Assembly (NCBI RefSeq): GCF_000378825.1 | Contig: NZ_KB900388.1 | Location: forward strand, 2,487,818 to 2,551,817 | DNA from: Salinispora vitiensis | Lineage (GTDB): Bacteria > Actinomycetota > Actinomycetes > Mycobacteriales > Micromonosporaceae | Direction: 5' to 3' | Length of the DNA: 64,000 nt | Shown: positions 16,578-24,744 of the stretch, piece after piece | How the letters are laid out: the number at the start of each line of letters is the position of its first letter | How positions within the stretch are numbered: the first letter of the stretch is position 1 | Program-made: the position numbers and the translations under genes | The notes under the pieces: model-generated | What the model saw: only the letters and a program-made list of their open reading frames with translations | What the model was told of the DNA's origin: nothing | The model's database searches: none

Positions 16578-17480
16578 CTACGCGGGCACCTCAACAGTGC
16601 GGGCCTCGGTGCGGGCCGTCTCCGCCGCGGCCAGGATGGCCACCACCTCACGACCGAACCGGACGTCGAGGCGGTGATCCCGGGTCCCCGAGTCGATCTC
16701 CGCCAGGAGCTGGTCGATCGCCGTCCCGAACGCCCCGGCCAGGGTGCCGTTGCCGTGGGGAGCGGTCTCGATGCCGCTGTCGCCGTAGAAGACGACGTCC
16801 TGACGGACCGCTCCGCTGGGAGCGTCCAGGGTGAGCGACAGCCTGCTGGTAGCGCCGTTGTCGTGGGTGAGCAGCAGGTGCACCAGACCCCGGGGGCCAC
16901 CCATCGCCGCGACCCGGGTGACTCGCCCCATGACCGGCAGGACCAGGGACAGCGCGTGCGGACCGATGTCCCAGAGCCCGCCGTGCTCACGCCGCCAGGC
17001 AGAGCCCGCGTACGGGCTGCCCGGCTGGAAGATCGAGGCGAAGAGGGTCGCCTCGGCGTGCTGCCAGCCGCCGTCCGCGGCGGTGGCGGCGAGGAAGTTG
17101 GTGACGTTCTGGTGATAGCGCTGGGTGAAGAAGACCAGCGAGGCGACGTTGGCAGCCTGGGCCGTGGCGACCAGACGGTCGGCGTCGGCGAGGGTCAACG
17201 CGAGCGGCTTGTCGAGTAAAAGGTGCCGTCCCGCCGCGGCGGCCCGGGTCGCCAGCTCGACCTGCACATCTGGTGGCAGGGCGATCGCCACGGCCTCGCA
17301 CGCCTCGATCAGCGCGTCGGCGTCGTCGAACGCCGGCACGCCGTACCGCTCGGCGAGCGCGGCGGCCTTGACCGGGTCCCGCCCCCAGACACCGACCAAT
17401 TCCGTACGGGGATGGGCGGCCAGGCCCGCTCCGTGCGTCTCGCCCGCCCAGTGCCCGGTACCGAACAACCCAAACCGCAC
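16578..17480 (-). CDS. Gfo/Idh/MocA-family NAD(P)-dependent oxidoreductase
   Basis: The product is 300 residues from GTG 17480, six bases after GGAGG (17491-17487); the longer open frame upstream is not needed. The N-terminal Rossmann fold begins VRFGLFGTGHWAGETHG, and the family EKP-like motif appears as LLLDKPLALTLADADRL (about residues 88-104), with the catalytic lysine. The C-terminal domain has FFTQRYHQN and GGLWDIGPHALSL, whose histidine is the usual second catalytic position. It would oxidise or reduce a sugar or cyclitol, substrate unknown. It appears monocistronic. Confidence 0.9.
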   Translation of the reverse strand: MRFGLFGTGHWAGETHGAGLAAHPRTELVGVWGRDPVKAAALAERYGVPAFDDADALIEACEAVAIALPPDVQVELATRAAAAGRHLLLDKPLALTLADADRLVATAQAANVASLVFFTQRYHQNVTNFLAATAADGGWQHAEATLFASIFQPGSPYAGSAWRREHGGLWDIGPHALSLVLPVMGRVTRVAAMGGPRGLVHLLLTHDNGATSRLSLTLDAPSGAVRQDVVFYGDSGIETAPHGNGTLAGAFGTAIDQLLAEIDSGTRDHRLDVRFGREVVAILAAAETARTEARTVEVPA

Positions 17481-17582
17481 CACGAACCTCCAACCAGTCG
17501 GCGCCGCGGCCCACCGCGGTGTCGCAGCCAACGCTATCCGGCGGGGCAAGGACACCGCCGGAAGGTGTACTACCCGGATTAG

Positions 17583-17597
17583 TAGAGTGTGCCGGTG
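17583..17597 (+). promoter_or_regulatory. -10 box six bases before a GTG start (leaderless arrangement)
   Basis: TAGAGT at 17583-17588 is followed by six bases and then GTG at 17595. The spacing would put the transcription start on the start codon, and there is no Shine-Dalgarno sequence. This favours GTG 17595 over GTG 17589. Confidence 0.5.
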
Positions 17598-18005
17598 ACC
17601 GAAGCGAGCGCGACCACCAGCGCTGCTGGCGACCTCCCAGTCGACGGGCTCCTCGCCGCCGTCCCGATCGCGCTCTCCCTCCTCATCGCGGGTTGGGCGC
17701 TCGTGGCGACGCTGCGGCACCGCGCCCCGGACCGGGCGCAGTTCGCCGGCCTGGCCGTGCTGGAAGCGGCGCTGCTCGTGCTCACCGTAGTCACCCTGGT
17801 CGCCCTCGGCGGGGGCCAGCGGCCGGACGAGCCGGGATCCTTCTTCGGCTACCTGGCCACCCTGGTCTGCCTACCCCCGCTGGCCTGGGTGCTGGCCCGA
17901 ATGGAACCCACCCGGTGGGGGTCGGCCATCGTCTGCACGATCTGCCTGGTCACCCCGGTGGTTCTGGTCCGACTCCAGCAGACCTGGACGGTGCTCGGTG
18001 GCTGA
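17595..18005 (+). CDS. Small integral membrane protein, unknown function
   Basis: This 136-residue hydrophobic protein has four predicted transmembrane helices (about residues 19-39, 50-72, 83-100 and 110-128) with short loops. I do not recognise a family. The start is placed at GTG 17595 because of the -10 spacing; GTG 17589 is two codons earlier. Its end overlaps the start of the next membrane protein by eight bases, so the two are translated together. Confidence 0.75.
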   Translation: MTEASATTSAAGDLPVDGLLAAVPIALSLLIAGWALVATLRHRAPDRAQFAGLAVLEAALLVLTVVTLVALGGGQRPDEPGSFFGYLATLVCLPPLAWVLARMEPTRWGSAIVCTICLVTPVVLVRLQQTWTVLGG

Positions 18006-18537
18006 CCCGCAACCCACCGAGCGCCCGGGACCTGCCGAGCGCCCGCAACCCGCCGGGCGCCCGCCCGCCGATCGGACCCGGACCAATTCCGGCCCCGGTC
18101 GCCTCCTGATCGCGGTCTACCTGCTCTTCGCCATCGCCGCCACCAGCCGGGCCGGCCTCCAGATCGCCACCCGGTTCGAGGCGGCGCCGATGGCGTACCT
18201 CCTCTCCGCCCTCGCCGCCGCGGTCTACATCGTGGCGGCGGTGGGGCTGGGCCGGGCCGGTCGCACCGGCCGCCTGATCGCACTGGCCTGCTGCACGGTC
18301 GAGTTGGTCGGGGTGGTGGGTGTCGGCGCGGTCAGCCGGGCCCGGCCGGAGTTGTTCCCGGACGAGACGGTCTGGTCCGGCTTCGGCAGCGGGTACGGCT
18401 ACATCCCGCTGGTGCTGCCGGTGCTCGGGCTGCTCTGGCTCTGGCGTACCCGCCACGACCTCGACCTGGCCGCGGCCAGCCGGTCGAGGCCGTCCCGGGT
18501 CGCGCCGGATCAGTCCTTCGGCCCGCCGGCGACGTAG
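17998..18537 (+). CDS. Integral membrane protein, unknown function
   Basis: This 179-residue protein has a polar proline/arginine-rich N terminus (about residues 1-33) and four hydrophobic helices (about 36-52, 65-84, 92-113 and 138-152), then a charged tail. It starts at GTG 17998 inside the end of the preceding gene, which indicates coupling. Its last 28 bases overlap the end of the convergent fabG-like gene. No domain is recognised; the two-gene pair may form a small membrane complex (inference). Confidence 0.72.
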   Translation: MADPQPTERPGPAERPQPAGRPPADRTRTNSGPGRLLIAVYLLFAIAATSRAGLQIATRFEAAPMAYLLSALAAAVYIVAAVGLGRAGRTGRLIALACCTVELVGVVGVGAVSRARPELFPDETVWSGFGSGYGYIPLVLPVLGLLWLWRTRHDLDLAAASRSRPSRVAPDQSFGPPAT

Positions 18538-19265
18538 AGGACCTGCCCGGAGAGGAAGGACGCGCCCGCGCTGGCCAGGAACGAGATGGTGTGCGCGATG
18601 TCCTCCGGGCGGCCCACCCGGCGGACCGGGATCTCCGCCTCCGCGTGTTTCTGCAGCGCCTCGAAGTCGACCTTCATGCGGGCGGCGGTCGCCGCGGTCA
18701 TGTCGGTGACGATGAAACCCGGAGCGACGGCGTTGACCGTCACCCCGAACGGGCCCAACTCGATCGCGAGGGTCTTCGTGAAGCCCTGCAGACCGGCCTT
18801 GGCCGCGGCGTAGTTCGCCTGCCCCCGGTTACCGAGCGCGGAGGTGCTGGAGAGGTTGACGATCCGGCCCCACCGCTGCTCGACCATGTGCTGCTGGGTG
18901 GCCTGGCTGAACAGGAAAGCACCCCGCAGGTGCACGCCCAGCACCGTGTCCCAGTCCGCGTCGGACATCTTGAACAGCAGATTGTCCCGCAGCACACCGG
19001 CGTTGTTCACCAGGACGGTGGGGGCACCGAGCTCGGCGGCGACCCGCTCGACGGCCGCCTCCACCTGGGCCCGGTCCGACACGTCCGCACCGACGCCGAG
19101 CGCCCGTCCACCCGCCTCGGCGATGGCGGCGACGGTCGCATCGGTCGCGGACTTGTCGATGTCCACCACCGCTACGGCCAACCCGTCGGCGGCCAACCGT
19201 CGGGCGGTGGCCGCTCCGATGCCCCGCGCCGCGCCGGTCACGATCGCGACCCGCTGCTCCGACAT
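18510..19265 (-). CDS. fabG: 3-oxoacyl-ACP reductase-like short-chain dehydrogenase
   Basis: This 251-residue classical SDR has the cofactor motif TGAARGIG (residues 10-17), NNAG (about 88-91), and the catalytic Ser in NLSSTSAL with YAAAK containing the Tyr and Lys (about 152-156). VNAVAPGFIVTDM is the usual PG motif and the protein ends AGGPKD. The sequence is of the FabG type, reducing 3-oxoacyl thioesters with NADPH, although stand-alone actinobacterial paralogues can act on other ketones or in polyhydroxyalkanoate metabolism. ATG 19265; ends overlap the convergent membrane-protein gene. Confidence 0.88.
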   Translation of the reverse strand: MSEQRVAIVTGAARGIGAATARRLAADGLAVAVVDIDKSATDATVAAIAEAGGRALGVGADVSDRAQVEAAVERVAAELGAPTVLVNNAGVLRDNLLFKMSDADWDTVLGVHLRGAFLFSQATQQHMVEQRWGRIVNLSSTSALGNRGQANYAAAKAGLQGFTKTLAIELGPFGVTVNAVAPGFIVTDMTAATAARMKVDFEALQKHAEAEIPVRRVGRPEDIAHTISFLASAGASFLSGQVLYVAGGPKD

Positions 19266-19424
19266 GCTACCTCCCAGTAACGTCGATCGATCCGAGGAGC
19301 TTAGCCCACTCGGGTCGACTCGTTGCCCGCCCAGGAAGCGGTCGCGCTCAGGTGCTCGATCGGTTGTCCGCGGCGCCGCGGTGGGCGTGCCGATCCTGGT
19401 CGGGCTGCCGAGGGGAGAAGCCGG

Positions 19425-19470
19425 CGAGCGGCCCTGGCTGACGCCGACGGGCGCCGACCAGGGCCACTCG
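19425..19470 (-). terminator. Hairpin after the GH16 gene
   Basis: A 13-base stem with one mismatch (19425-19437 with 19458-19470) and a 20-base loop begins six bases past the glucanase stop on the minus strand. Confidence 0.6.
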
Positions 19471-19475
19471 CACCG

Positions 19476-20930
19476 CTAGCGGCGGAAGGTGAACCAGTTG
19501 ACGTTGACGAAGTCGTTCGGCTGGCCGCTGGTGAAGGTCAGGTAGACCGTGTGCCGACCGGTGGGGCCGGCGACGTTGCCGGGCACCGAACGCCAGCTCT
19601 GCCAGCCGCCGGTGTTGCCGACCGCGAAGCTGCCGATCGGTGGGCTGGTCGGGCTGTCCAGGCGCACCTCGACCAACCCGCTCACCCCGCTACCGGCGCC
19701 GGAGGCGACCCGGGCGACGAAGTCCCGTGGTGCGTTGGCGCCGAACTCGACGTTGTCGTACCGGGCCCAGTCACCGTTGCGCAGGTAGCCGATGTTCTCC
19801 CCGCCCTCGGTGGCGTTCTCCACCTGAACGCCGTACTGGCCGTCGAACGACTCGGCCTCGATCGTCGCGTACGCGTCCCGCGCCCCACCCGGCGGTGGGG
19901 TGGTCGGTGGCGCGGTGGTGGGCGGGGCGGTGGTGGGTGGGGCGGTGGTGGGTGGCGCGGTGCCGGCGCCCCGGCTGTAGACCGCGACGTAGTCCACGAG
20001 CATCGGGTGCCCCGGCACCGTGGCGGCGGTCGGGGTGGTCCCCCCGGCGACACCGTTCGGGAAGGCGCCGCCCATCGCCACGTTGAGCAGCAGGAAGTAG
20101 CCGTCGTGACTGGTCATCTGCGACCAGGCCGGCTCACCGACCCGGGTCTGCGTCACCGTGTGGTACTGCTCGCCGTCGACGTACCAGCGCAGTTCCTGCG
20201 GGCTGACCGAGGCGTCCCACTCGAACCGGTAGGTGTGGAACGCCGACTGACAGGTGGCTCCCGGGCAGGTTCGGGCGGCACCGATGCCGTTGAACTCGTC
20301 GCACGGCCCGCCCGGCGCATAGCCGCAGTGCAGCACGCCCCACACCGAGTTGATCCCGTTGACGTTCTCCATCACGTCGAACTCGCCGACGCTCGGCCAG
20401 TTCTGGAAGTTGCCCCGGTACGGCGACCCGAGCGCCCAGAACGCCGGCCAGTAGCCGGCCGCCGGTGCCCCGGTCACATTCGGCACCTGGAGCCGGCCCT
20501 CGATCGCGAGGACGCCGCCGGCCGGGGGCTTGAAGTCGGTCCGTACGGTCTCGATCCGGGCCGAGGTCCACCCGCCGGCCGAGTCGCGCAGGGGGGTGAT
20601 TCGTAGGTTGCCCGCACCGTCGTGACTGAGGTTGGCGGTGCTGTCGGTATACGTCTGGATCTCGCCGGTGCCCCAGTTGGGCGGGCCGCCGGGGTAGCTG
20701 GTGCCGAGATCGATGATCCAGTTGGCCGAGGAGGGCAGGGTGCCGGCGGCGCCGTCGAAGTCGTCGCTCCAGACCAGGCTCCAGCCGGGGGCGGGCGTGG
20801 GCACGGCGGCGCTCGCGGTGACCGCGACACCGGCCAGGGCGGTGGTGGTGAGGGCAGTGAACAGCGCCAACGCCAGTCGCTTCCGGCGTCTCGCGGGCAG
20901 GGCGGCAGGCGCCCCGGGTGGGGTGTCCAT
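19476..20930 (-). CDS. Secreted GH16 beta-1,3-glucanase with C-terminal CBM6
   Basis: This 484-residue secreted enzyme has a signal peptide with an RRRKR basic region (about residues 14-18) and cleavage near TASAA (about 42). A family 16 glycoside hydrolase domain (about 45-320) follows, with the catalytic EFDVME (nucleophile and acid/base glutamates) in the form used by laminarinases, and YWPAFWALG. A PPTTA-repeat linker (about 325-345) joins it to a CBM6-type carbohydrate-binding module with IEAESFDGQYG, GENIGYLRNGDWARY and FVNVNWFTF. It hydrolyses beta-1,3-(1,4-)glucans outside the cell. A LacI-type palindrome lies upstream. Confidence 0.94.
   Translation of the reverse strand: MDTPPGAPAALPARRRKRLALALFTALTTTALAGVAVTASAAVPTPAPGWSLVWSDDFDGAAGTLPSSANWIIDLGTSYPGGPPNWGTGEIQTYTDSTANLSHDGAGNLRITPLRDSAGGWTSARIETVRTDFKPPAGGVLAIEGRLQVPNVTGAPAAGYWPAFWALGSPYRGNFQNWPSVGEFDVMENVNGINSVWGVLHCGYAPGGPCDEFNGIGAARTCPGATCQSAFHTYRFEWDASVSPQELRWYVDGEQYHTVTQTRVGEPAWSQMTSHDGYFLLLNVAMGGAFPNGVAGGTTPTAATVPGHPMLVDYVAVYSRGAGTAPPTTAPPTTAPPTTAPPTTPPPGGARDAYATIEAESFDGQYGVQVENATEGGENIGYLRNGDWARYDNVEFGANAPRDFVARVASGAGSGVSGLVEVRLDSPTSPPIGSFAVGNTGGWQSWRSVPGNVAGPTGRHTVYLTFTSGQPNDFVNVNWFTFRR
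19906..19965. repeat. Four 15-bp tandem units coding the PPTTA linker
   Basis: Units at 19906, 19921, 19936 and 19951 differ by one to three bases each and encode the Pro-Pro-Thr-Thr-Ala linker of the GH16 enzyme on the minus strand. Copy number is likely variable between strains. Confidence 0.8.
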
Positions 20931-20956
20931 GAACGTGCCTCTCTGGGGGACGGGTC

Positions 20957-20972
20957 GAGAGAGCGCTCTCTC
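20957..20972. promoter_or_regulatory. LacI-type operator upstream of the glucanase gene
   Basis: GAGAGAGCGCTCTCTC is a perfect 16-bp palindrome 27 bases before the GH16 start. The central AGCGCT with flanking symmetry is the form bound by actinobacterial LacI-family sugar repressors (CebR/BglR relatives). No LacI gene is in the window. Confidence 0.7.
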
Positions 20973-21068
20973 CGGTTGTACGTGCCCGCCACGCAGTTGT
21001 CAATGTCGATCTCTTCCACCTCCGCTCAGCACCCCCGGGCCCGGGTCGATCCGTGACAGGATGAGCTG

Positions 21069-22439
21069 GTGGCAGAACGGTTGATCGTCATCGGCGGCGA
21101 TGCCGCCGGGATGGCGGCGGCGTCCCAGGCCCGCCGCCGCCGCGGCCCGGACGACCTGGAGATCATCGCCTTCGAGCGGGGCCGGTTCACGTCCTACTCG
21201 GCCTGCGGCATCCCGTACTGGATCAGCGGCCTGGTGCCGCAACGCGACCAACTGGTCGCCCGCGACCCGACGACCTTCCGCGAGCGATTCGACATCGGAG
21301 TCCGGCTCCGGCACGAGGTCACCGCGATCGACCTCGACCGGCGCGAGGTGGTCGCCCGGGACTTGGCCAACGGCGGCGAGGTCCGCGAGCGATTCGACAC
21401 CCTGGTCTACGCCACCGGTGCCCACCCGCTGCGGCCCGGCTGGGCGCGCACCGGGGTGAAGGGCGTCTTCGGCGTGCAGACCCTCGACGACGGCGCCGCC
21501 CTCCGGGACTGGCTGGACACCGATCCGCGACCCCGCCAGGCGGTCGTGGTCGGCGGGGGCTACATCGGAGTCGAGATGGCCGAGGCGCTGATCCAGCGTG
21601 GACTGGAGGTCACCCTGGTCGAGAAGGCCAGTCAACCGATGTCGACCGTGGACCCGGACATGGCCGAGCTGGTCAATGACGCCATGCACGGAGTGGGGGT
21701 GCAGATCCGCACCGGCCTGGAGGTGACCGGCCTACAGGAGCGAGACGGGCGGGTCCGCACGGTGCTCACCTCCGACGGACCGATCCCCGCCGACCTGGTC
21801 GTACTCGGCCTCGGTGTCCGGCCCAACGTCGCGCTCGCCGAGGCCGCCGGGCTGCCGATCGGGCCCAGCGGGGCGCTGCGGGTGGACCGGCGGATGCGGG
21901 TACCCGGAGTTGACGACGTCTGGGCCGCCGGTGACTGCGTGGAGTGCCTGCACCGGGTCAGCGGAATGCCCGTACACATCCCGCTCGGCACGCACGCCAA
22001 CAAGCAGGGCCGGGTCGCCGGCGTCAACATCGGTGGCGGCTACGCGACCTTCCCCGGGGTGATCGGCACCGCGGTGATCAAGGTCTGCGACCTGGAGGTC
22101 GGCCGTACCGGGCTCCGGGAGCAGGACGCCGCGGCGGCGGGTTTCGAGTTCGTCTCGGTGATCACCGAGTCCACCAACCGCGCCGGCTACTTCCCCGGCT
22201 CCCGCCCGATGACCGTCAAACTCATCGCCGAACGGCCCACCGGGCGGCTCCTCGGCGCCCAGATCGTGGGCTGGTCGGAGGCGGCGAAGCGGATCGACGC
22301 CCTGGCCGTGGCGCTCTGGAACGGCATGACGGTGGATGACATGACCGCCCTGGACCTCGGGTACGCCCCGCCGTACTCCCCGGTCTGGGACCCGGTGCTG
22401 ATCGCCGCGCGGAAGGCCGTTGACGCCCTCGGACGGTGA
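21069..22439 (+). CDS. FAD/NAD-dependent disulfide reductase (CoA-disulfide reductase / NADH oxidase type)
   Basis: This 456-residue flavoprotein has an N-terminal FAD motif VIGGDAAGMAAASQ (residues 6-19) and the single redox cysteine of the CoADR/Nox group in SYSACGIPYWISG (about residue 44). The second nucleotide-binding site is VVVGGGYIGVEMAEAL (about 158-173), VWAAGDC is the C-terminal FAD contact, and a dimerisation domain ends AYAPPYSPVWDP, where the tyrosine pair is conserved. Such enzymes reduce CoA disulfide, persulfides or oxygen. GTG 21069 sits six bases after a CAGGAT -10-like box, so the mRNA may be leaderless. Confidence 0.9.
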   Translation: MAERLIVIGGDAAGMAAASQARRRRGPDDLEIIAFERGRFTSYSACGIPYWISGLVPQRDQLVARDPTTFRERFDIGVRLRHEVTAIDLDRREVVARDLANGGEVRERFDTLVYATGAHPLRPGWARTGVKGVFGVQTLDDGAALRDWLDTDPRPRQAVVVGGGYIGVEMAEALIQRGLEVTLVEKASQPMSTVDPDMAELVNDAMHGVGVQIRTGLEVTGLQERDGRVRTVLTSDGPIPADLVVLGLGVRPNVALAEAAGLPIGPSGALRVDRRMRVPGVDDVWAAGDCVECLHRVSGMPVHIPLGTHANKQGRVAGVNIGGGYATFPGVIGTAVIKVCDLEVGRTGLREQDAAAAGFEFVSVITESTNRAGYFPGSRPMTVKLIAERPTGRLLGAQIVGWSEAAKRIDALAVALWNGMTVDDMTALDLGYAPPYSPVWDPVLIAARKAVDALGR

Positions 22440-22497
22440 CGCGGGCCCACCTCACCGTCCGGGCCGGAGCAGTCGGGACCCCCTCCGGAGCGCACCT

Positions 22498-22535
22498 GCA
22501 ATGAAACGCTGCTGATAAGGCGTCAAACGCAATGA
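22498..22535 (+). promoter_or_regulatory. Phased direct repeats upstream of ddaH-rocD
   Basis: GCAATGA occurs at 22498-22504 and 22529-22535 (31 bases apart) and AAACGC at 22504-22509 and 22525-22530 (21 bases apart), close to three and two helical turns. This is an AT-rich patch 122 bases before the ddaH start. Regulators such as ArgR or Lrp/AsnC are candidates; identity is unknown. Confidence 0.4.
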
Positions 22536-22657
22536 TCCGACGGCCAAAGCAACTTCCTACGGTGGATCCCGCTGGCCTGCCCCACATACCGTGGAGCAAC
22601 GGCGCCAGCCCACGGGCCACGGTGGCCGGGGCGCGCCCGACCCCTGGGAGCAGGACA

Positions 22658-23473
22658 ATGCCGATGGACGCCACCCGCCAGCGCTTCCTCATGTGCCGGC
22701 CGACATACTTCGCCGTCGACTACGCGATCAATCCGTGGATGGATCCGACCGCGCCGGTCGACGTCGACCTGGCGAACCGGCAGTGGGAACAGCTACGCCA
22801 GACCTACCGGGACCTGGGCCACACCGTCGAGGAGATCACCCCGCTGCCGGGCCTACCCGACATGGTCTTCGCCGCCAACGGCGGCACGGTCCTCGGCGGC
22901 CGGGCCATGGCGGTGCAGTTCCGAGACCCGCAGCGCGCCGACGAGGCGCCCGCCTACCGGGCCTGGTTCGAAGCCGCCGGCCTCGAGGTGCACGACCCGA
23001 AGCACGTCAACGAGGGAGAAGGCGACATCCTGCTCGCCGGTGGCCACCTCCTCGCCGGCACCGGATTCCGGACCGCGCACCCCGCCCACGCGCAGTTGCA
23101 GGAGGTCTTCGGCTACCCGGTCCTCACCATGCAGCTGGTGGACCCCCGCTTCTACCACCTGGACACCGCGTTGACCGTGCTGGACGAGCACACCGTCGCG
23201 TACCTCCCCGAGGCCTTCTCCCCCGGCAGCCAGGCGGTGCTGCGCCGGCTCTTCCCGGACGCCGTACTCGCCAGCATGGCCGACGCCGTGGTCCTGGGCC
23301 TCAACGCGGTCAGCGACGGCCAGCACGTCGTCCTGCCGGCGCAGGCCACCGGCTTGGCGGCGCAGCTACGGGAGCGGGGCTACCAGACGATCGGGATCGA
23401 CCTGTCCGAGCTGCGTAAGGCCGGCGGCGGCCCGAAGTGCTGCACGTTGCGACTCCGGCAGGGAGGCGAGTAG
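22658..23473 (+). CDS. ddaH: Dimethylarginine dimethylaminohydrolase-like amidinotransferase-fold enzyme
   Basis: This 271-residue enzyme of the guanidine-modifying superfamily starts at ATG 22658 after GGGAGCAGG. MCRPTYFAVDYAINPWM (about 12-28), FAANGG, GEGDIL, RFYHLDTALTVL (with the catalytic His-Asp) and the C-terminal nucleophile cysteine in GGPKCCTLRL are the family landmarks. DDAH releases citrulline and methylamines from methylated arginines; some bacterial relatives act on arginine. The rocD gene starts immediately after the stop, so the pair likely feeds arginine-derived carbon and nitrogen into glutamate semialdehyde. Confidence 0.85.
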   Translation: MPMDATRQRFLMCRPTYFAVDYAINPWMDPTAPVDVDLANRQWEQLRQTYRDLGHTVEEITPLPGLPDMVFAANGGTVLGGRAMAVQFRDPQRADEAPAYRAWFEAAGLEVHDPKHVNEGEGDILLAGGHLLAGTGFRTAHPAHAQLQEVFGYPVLTMQLVDPRFYHLDTALTVLDEHTVAYLPEAFSPGSQAVLRRLFPDAVLASMADAVVLGLNAVSDGQHVVLPAQATGLAAQLRERGYQTIGIDLSELRKAGGGPKCCTLRLRQGGE

Positions 23474-24688
23474 ATGATCAAAGACGAGGTACGGACACCC
23501 GCGGCCGTACGCGACGCACAACGGTGGACAGCGCATAACTATCATCCGCTGCCGGTGGTCATCTCCTCGGCCGACGGCGCCTGGGTGACCGACGTGGACG
23601 GCCGCCGCTACCTAGACTGCCTGGCCGGCTACTCGGCGCTCAACTTCGGACACCGCCACCCGCGGCTGGTCGAGGCCGCCCACGCCCAGCTGGACCGGCT
23701 CACCCTGACCAGCCGCGCCTTCATCCACGACCAGTTCGCCGACTTCTGTCGGGAGCTGTCCCAGCTCTGCGGCAAAGAGCTGGTGCTGCCGATGAACACC
23801 GGGGCCGAGGCCGTCGAGACCGGCATCAAGGTGGCCCGCAAATGGGGCTACCGGGTCAAGGGGGTCGCGGCGGAGCAGGCGAACATCGTGGTGGCCGAGG
23901 GCAACTTCCACGGTCGCACCACCACCATCGTCAGCTTCTCCACCGACGAGGACGCCCGCGCCGACTTTGGCCCGTACACGCCGGGCTTCCGCCTCGTCGC
24001 CTACGGCGACCTGGCGGCGCTGACCGCCGCCATCGACGAGAACACCGTCGCGGTGCTGCTCGAGCCGATCCAGGGCGAGCAGGGGGTGATCGTGCCGCCG
24101 GCCGGCTACCTGCCGGACGTACGGCGGGTCTGCACCGACCGGAACGTGCTCCTGATCGCCGACGAGATCCAGTCCGGCCTCGGCCGCACCGGCACCACGT
24201 TCGCCTGCGAGCACGACGCTGTGGTGCCGGACATGTACCTGCTCGGTAAGGCTCTCGGCGGCGGCATCGTGCCGGTCTCGGCCGTCGCGGCGGATGCCAA
24301 CGTGCTCGGCGTGCTCCAACCGGGCCAGCACGGCTCCACCTTCGGCGGGAACCCCCTCGCCGCCGCGGTCGCCACCGAGGTTGTCCGGCTCCTGGCCACC
24401 GGCGAATTCCAGCGCCGCTCCGCCGAACTCGGCGCCCGCCTGCACGCCGGGCTCCAGGCGCTGGTCGGCAAGGGCCTGCTCGCGGTCCGGGGCCGCGGGC
24501 TCTGGGCCGGCCTGGACATCGACCCGGCTCTGATGAGCGGGCGGGAGGCGAGCGAACGGCTGATGAGCCGCGGCGTCCTCGCCAAGGACACCCACGGCTC
24601 CACCCTCCGCCTGGCCCCGCCCCTGGTCATCACCGAGGAAGAGATCGACTACGCGGTGGCGCAGCTCGCGGCGATCCTCACCGAATAG
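23474..24688 (+). CDS. rocD: Ornithine--oxo-acid transaminase
   Basis: This 404-residue class III PLP aminotransferase transfers the delta-amino group of ornithine to 2-oxoglutarate, giving glutamate-5-semialdehyde. Visible landmarks are MNTGAEAVETGIKVARKWGY, NFHGRTTTIVSFS, EPIQGEQGV, LIADEIQSGLGRTG (aspartate to the PLP ring) and LLGKALGGG, with the Schiff-base lysine at about residue 258. SAHNYHPL-type N terminus (TAHNYHPLPVV) is diagnostic of RocD. ATG directly abuts the ddaH TAG, so they are one transcript. Confidence 0.95.
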   Translation: MIKDEVRTPAAVRDAQRWTAHNYHPLPVVISSADGAWVTDVDGRRYLDCLAGYSALNFGHRHPRLVEAAHAQLDRLTLTSRAFIHDQFADFCRELSQLCGKELVLPMNTGAEAVETGIKVARKWGYRVKGVAAEQANIVVAEGNFHGRTTTIVSFSTDEDARADFGPYTPGFRLVAYGDLAALTAAIDENTVAVLLEPIQGEQGVIVPPAGYLPDVRRVCTDRNVLLIADEIQSGLGRTGTTFACEHDAVVPDMYLLGKALGGGIVPVSAVAADANVLGVLQPGQHGSTFGGNPLAAAVATEVVRLLATGEFQRRSAELGARLHAGLQALVGKGLLAVRGRGLWAGLDIDPALMSGREASERLMSRGVLAKDTHGSTLRLAPPLVITEEEIDYAVAQLAAILTE

Positions 24689-24696
24689 CCCTCGTA

Positions 24697-24739
24697 CCAC
24701 CGCGGGGGAGCCGGGTCACGGCCCGGCACCCTGCGGTGG
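24697..24739. terminator. Bidirectional hairpin between rocD and FHA gene
   Basis: A two-part stem pairs CCACCGC (24697-24703) with GCGGTGG (24733-24739) and GCCGGG (24710-24715) with CCCGGC (24722-24727). It occupies the 56-base space between the convergent genes. Confidence 0.7.
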
Positions 24740-24744
24740 CCGGA

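Noticed and set aside
19906..19965. Short tandem units considered as a CRISPR-like or regulatory repeat
   Set aside because: They are in frame and encode the Pro-Thr linker of the GH16 enzyme; there are no spacers.
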